Assembly (NCBI GenBank): GCA_964539825.1
Contig: CAZIKF010000014.1
Span: 1 to 64,000, forward strand
Length of the DNA stretch: 64,000 nt
Reading direction: 5' to 3'
DNA from: CAZIKF01 sp964539825
GTDB lineage: Bacteria; Muiribacteriota; UBA6191
Under the pieces are notes generated by a model. The model was not told the origin of the DNA, did no database searches, and worked only from the letters and a program-made list of their open reading frames with translations. The translations under genes and the position numbers were made by a program. This document shows, in pieces, positions 60,844-64,000 of the stretch (positions are counted from its first letter, which is position 1; each line of letters begins with the position of its first letter).

Positions 60844-63800
60844 ATGAATAGCAATAAAAAACAGCCTTTTCAAAGCCTACCATCCAACCCTTGTTTTCCT
60901 GCTATCGAGGAAGAGATTCTCAATTCGTGGAAAGAGCAGAACACCTTCGAGCGATCCGTAGAAAACAGAGACGTCAAACACTCTTTCGTTTTCTACGATG
61001 GGCCGCCCTTTGCAACGGGTTTGCCGCATTTCGGACATCTTCTACAGGGTACTGTGAAAGATCTGGTACCACGCTATAAAACCATGAGGGGTAACCGCGT
61101 GGAGAGAAGGTTTGGATGGGACTGCCATGGTCTTCCTATCGAGTTGGAGATTGAGAAGACTCTGAACCTAAATGGACGACCGGAAATCCTGGATTTTGGG
61201 GTTGCGCGATATAACGAAGAGTGCCGCAGTACCGTTCTTCGGTATACCAAAGAATGGCAAGTTGTCACCGAGAGACTGGGTCGCTGGATTGATTTTGATA
61301 ATGATTATAAGACCATGGATCGCTCCTACATGGAGTCGGTCTGGCATGTCTTTAAGCGTCTCTGGGATGAGGGATTAATTTACGAGGGAAGAAAGGTACT
61401 GCCCTATTCCTGGAGGTTGGCGACACCGCTTTCCAATTCGGAAGCGAGTCTAAATTACATGGACGTTCAGGATCCTTCGGTGACGGTGCGATTTCGTCTC
61501 AAAGGAGAGCAGAACCGTTCCCTGTTAGTCTGGACAACCACTCCCTGGACACTTGTTTCCAATCTTGGGGTATGCGCGCACCCTGATATGAAGTATGTAG
61601 AGATTGAAACACTGCCTGATGGAGAAAGACTGATTTTGTCTGAAAGTCTTCTGCAATCCTATTTTAAAGAAGGTGAATACACCCTGGTTAAATCCTTCCT
61701 GGGTCTTGAGATGAAAGGTTGGGAGTATGAACCTCTCTTTGACTACGCTTCCCAACATCACGACACTTCACAATGCTATCGTGTATTAAACGATACCTAT
61801 GTCACCGATGACTCTGGAACTGGTCTGGTTCATCAGGCGCCGGCTTTTGGGGAAGATGACCTTCGGATTTGTCAGCCCCTGGGTATTCCTGTCTTTGATC
61901 CCCTGGATGAGTCCGGCAATTTTCAGTCCTGGATGGACAAATTTGGAGGAATGAATTTTAAGGAAGCGGATAAGCACATCTGTAGGGATCTAAAAGACCG
62001 CGGATTGATGTTTTTACATCAGACCGTGGTACACAACTACCCCTTCTGCTGGCGTACGGATACCCCACTGATGTACAAAGCTATGCCGGCCTGGTTCGTC
62101 GACATTGAAAAAATCAAGCAGCGTCTCCTCAAAAATGCCGAAGAAATTCATTGGGTTCCTGAACATATCAAAGACGGCCGCTTTGGAAAATGGCTGGAAA
62201 ACGCTAAAGATTGGGCTATCAGCAGAAGTAGATTCTGGGGATGTCCGCTTCCCGTCTGGATCAATGAAGATGGAGAATCCATCTGCTTTGGAAGCGTGGA
62301 GGAATTAGAAAAGGCCAGCGGTACAGAAATAGAAGACATTCATAAGCATTTCGTTGATGAAATCGTTTTTGAGCGCGACGGAAAAAAATATCATCGGGTA
62401 CCCGAGGTATTGGATTGTTGGTTTGAATCGGGAAGTATGCCCTACGGACAGCAGCATTATCCCTTTGAGAAGCAGAAGGAATTTGAAGAGCATTTTCCTG
62501 CTGATTTTATTTGTGAGGCCATTGATCAGACCCGCTGCTGGTTTTACTATCTTCATGTCATCGCAACAGCGCTCTTTGACCGCCCTGCCTTTCGAAATGT
62601 AATCTGTACCGGACTTATTCTGGCCGCCGATGGAAAGAAACTGAGTAAGCGGCACAAGAATTACACCCCCCCGATGGAGGTATTCCACACTTATGGTGCT
62701 GATGCTCTACGCTATTTTTTGGTGACTTCCCCTGTCGTGAAGGGACAGGAAGTACGTTTCTCCGATGATGAGGTCAAAGAGGTTGTAAAATCCACGCTTC
62801 TACCTCTCTGGAATGTATTTTCCTTCCTCATCAGCTATGCCAATATTGATGGCTATAAACCAGAAGGTAAAACCAAATCGAAGAATTCTCTCGACCGGTA
62901 TATTCTGTCTGAGTACCAGCAAATGCTGGATACGGTGACTAAGAGTCTCGATGTTTACGAACTTAATGATGCCTGTAGGAGCATAGAAAAATTTCTGGTC
63001 ACCCTTACGAACTGGTATGTTCGCCGATCTCGAAGAAGATTTTGGAAGTCCGAGACAGATATAGACAAGGCCGATGCCTATGAAACTTTATTTTCGGTAC
63101 TCAAGGGCCTTTGCAAGGTGCTTGCTCCAATCATGCCTTTTCTTCCAGAGTACATTTATCGTCACCTGACTTCTGAAGAATCAGTACACCTTAGTGACTG
63201 GGACGCAGTCATCCCTGGGCTTATTGATAGAGAACTGAGTGAAGAGATGGCTATGGTTCGCACCGTGGTTTCCCTGGGACATAGTCTAAGGGCCAGAAAT
63301 CGGATAAAGGTGCGTAAACCGCTCTCTAAAATGCTAGTAGCCGGATCTATCAACCAGGATATTATTGAAAAATATAGTGACGTGATTCTTGATGAGCTGA
63401 ATGTAAAAACCGTGGAGTATGTGGAAGATGCATCCCGGCTGGGAGAAGTTCACCTCAAGCTTAACGCTAAAGCCTTAGGACCAAGATTTGGGAAGGATTT
63501 CAAACGAATTCTCAGCGCTTCCAAGGAGGGGAGATTTGAGCTACGGGGAACCCAGGTTCAGGTTGAAGGCATCGTCATTGAAGAAGAAGACTTTGAGTTA
63601 ACCTATAGAGCCCAGGAAGGGTTTGACTGCGCCTCAGAAAATGAGCTTCTCGTTTCCCTGGACCTGGTTCCCACCGAGGAATTGGTTCTCGAGGGTCATG
63701 CCCGGGAAATCATTCGTCATCTCCAGACCTTAAGAAAGGACGCTGACTTTGAACTCAGTGATCGAATTCATTCCTATGTTCTTTCCACCGATACGGCAGT

Positions 63801-63951
63801 ACAGGAAGCGATCCGTCGTCATAAAGACTTGATTTCCCAGGAAACCCTCTCTCTTGAGGTTTTTTCTGAAGGAATTGAAGATTCTAAGTCTCGACGGGTA
63901 GTAGAAGTGGATGATCTAAGTTTTGAACTTGGCGTGCGTCTGGCCTCATAG
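60844..63951 (+). CDS. ileS: Isoleucine--tRNA ligase, eukaryote-like (type 2)
   Basis: The 1035-aa enzyme has the class I signature HFGH in LPHFGHLLQGTVKD (about residue 60) and KLSKR in DGKKLSKRHKNYTP (about 597). The segment MRGNRVERRFGWDCHGLPIE and the FYDGPPFATG motif match the type 2 IleRS clade rather than the canonical bacterial type. A CP1 editing region and a C-terminal anticodon-binding domain follow, with no zinc-finger C-terminus. It charges tRNA-Ile. Type 2 IleRS of the MupA kind is associated with mupirocin resistance. Confidence 0.93.
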   Translation: MNSNKKQPFQSLPSNPCFPAIEEEILNSWKEQNTFERSVENRDVKHSFVFYDGPPFATGLPHFGHLLQGTVKDLVPRYKTMRGNRVERRFGWDCHGLPIELEIEKTLNLNGRPEILDFGVARYNEECRSTVLRYTKEWQVVTERLGRWIDFDNDYKTMDRSYMESVWHVFKRLWDEGLIYEGRKVLPYSWRLATPLSNSEASLNYMDVQDPSVTVRFRLKGEQNRSLLVWTTTPWTLVSNLGVCAHPDMKYVEIETLPDGERLILSESLLQSYFKEGEYTLVKSFLGLEMKGWEYEPLFDYASQHHDTSQCYRVLNDTYVTDDSGTGLVHQAPAFGEDDLRICQPLGIPVFDPLDESGNFQSWMDKFGGMNFKEADKHICRDLKDRGLMFLHQTVVHNYPFCWRTDTPLMYKAMPAWFVDIEKIKQRLLKNAEEIHWVPEHIKDGRFGKWLENAKDWAISRSRFWGCPLPVWINEDGESICFGSVEELEKASGTEIEDIHKHFVDEIVFERDGKKYHRVPEVLDCWFESGSMPYGQQHYPFEKQKEFEEHFPADFICEAIDQTRCWFYYLHVIATALFDRPAFRNVICTGLILAADGKKLSKRHKNYTPPMEVFHTYGADALRYFLVTSPVVKGQEVRFSDDEVKEVVKSTLLPLWNVFSFLISYANIDGYKPEGKTKSKNSLDRYILSEYQQMLDTVTKSLDVYELNDACRSIEKFLVTLTNWYVRRSRRRFWKSETDIDKADAYETLFSVLKGLCKVLAPIMPFLPEYIYRHLTSEESVHLSDWDAVIPGLIDRELSEEMAMVRTVVSLGHSLRARNRIKVRKPLSKMLVAGSINQDIIEKYSDVILDELNVKTVEYVEDASRLGEVHLKLNAKALGPRFGKDFKRILSASKEGRFELRGTQVQVEGIVIEEEDFELTYRAQEGFDCASENELLVSLDLVPTEELVLEGHAREIIRHLQTLRKDADFELSDRIHSYVLSTDTAVQEAIRRHKDLISQETLSLEVFSEGIEDSKSRRVVEVDDLSFELGVRLAS

Positions 63952-64000
63952 ATTTTTCATCCTCGTATTCCTATTCTTTCCCAATAAAAAAAGGACCGGG

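Overview
The window is about 64 kb of an ordinary-looking chromosome from a diderm (Gram-negative type) bacterium with intermediate GC. Evidence for two membranes includes a TonB-dependent receptor, a TolC-type channel, a porin-like barrel, a second barrel protein ending in Phe, and an FtsEX/EnvC-type divisome module. Genes are densely packed with many 4-bp or short overlaps. There are no rRNA or tRNA genes, no CRISPR array, no phage genes and no recognisable transposase. The lineage cannot be fixed by eye. The eukaryote-like (type 2) IleRS, the dnaG-rpoD linkage and the ftsE-ftsX-envC-ctpA-yibQ order fit a proteobacteria-like or SAR324/deltaproteobacterial-grade organism, but this is a low-confidence inference.

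Layout. 1-9.2 kb holds sensing and envelope genes: a truncated porin-like gene, an HTH-receiver protein plus histidine kinase, and a YfiR-like/TonB-receptor pair facing a large hybrid histidine kinase across a 181-bp inverted-repeat element. 9.3-10.8 kb carries an exported rhodanese and an unknown gene. 10.8-16.2 kb (minus strand) is the cell-division/peptidoglycan operon ftsE-ftsX-envC-like-ctpA-yibQ-like. From 16.5 to 33.2 kb everything reads on the plus strand. It starts with glycine/one-carbon metabolism (gcvT-glyA-gcvH-lipoyl transferase), then a 58-aa protein, a membrane-anchored Rad50/SbcC-like ATPase, dnaG, rpoD, a GAF histidine kinase, a divergent sigma-70-like protein, a cyclophilin, uvrB and uvrC.

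33.2-47.3 kb has a long leader before a MerR regulator, an unknown exported protein, a small tandem secretin-N-domain protein whose 5' end overlaps a rhomboid protease gene, then topA, a TolC-like gene, a second inverted-repeat element with a tandem repeat, a nucleoside phosphorylase, hutH, the RNase P RNA gene and phoH. 47.4-52.4 kb is a minor-pilin cluster followed by a membrane-anchored FecR-like protein and two tandem cyclic-nucleotide-binding proteins. 52.6-64 kb contains sdaA, unknown exported proteins, a thioredoxin-fold protein lacking its CxxC, pepF, a DnaQ-type exonuclease with a C-terminal WYL-like domain, an outer-membrane barrel protein and ileS.

The best candidates for something undescribed are the membrane-tethered Rad50-like ATPase with its tiny partner, the divergent sigma factor beside rpoD, the exonuclease-WYL fusion, the pilin/FecR/cNMP cluster, and the two intergenic inverted-repeat elements.
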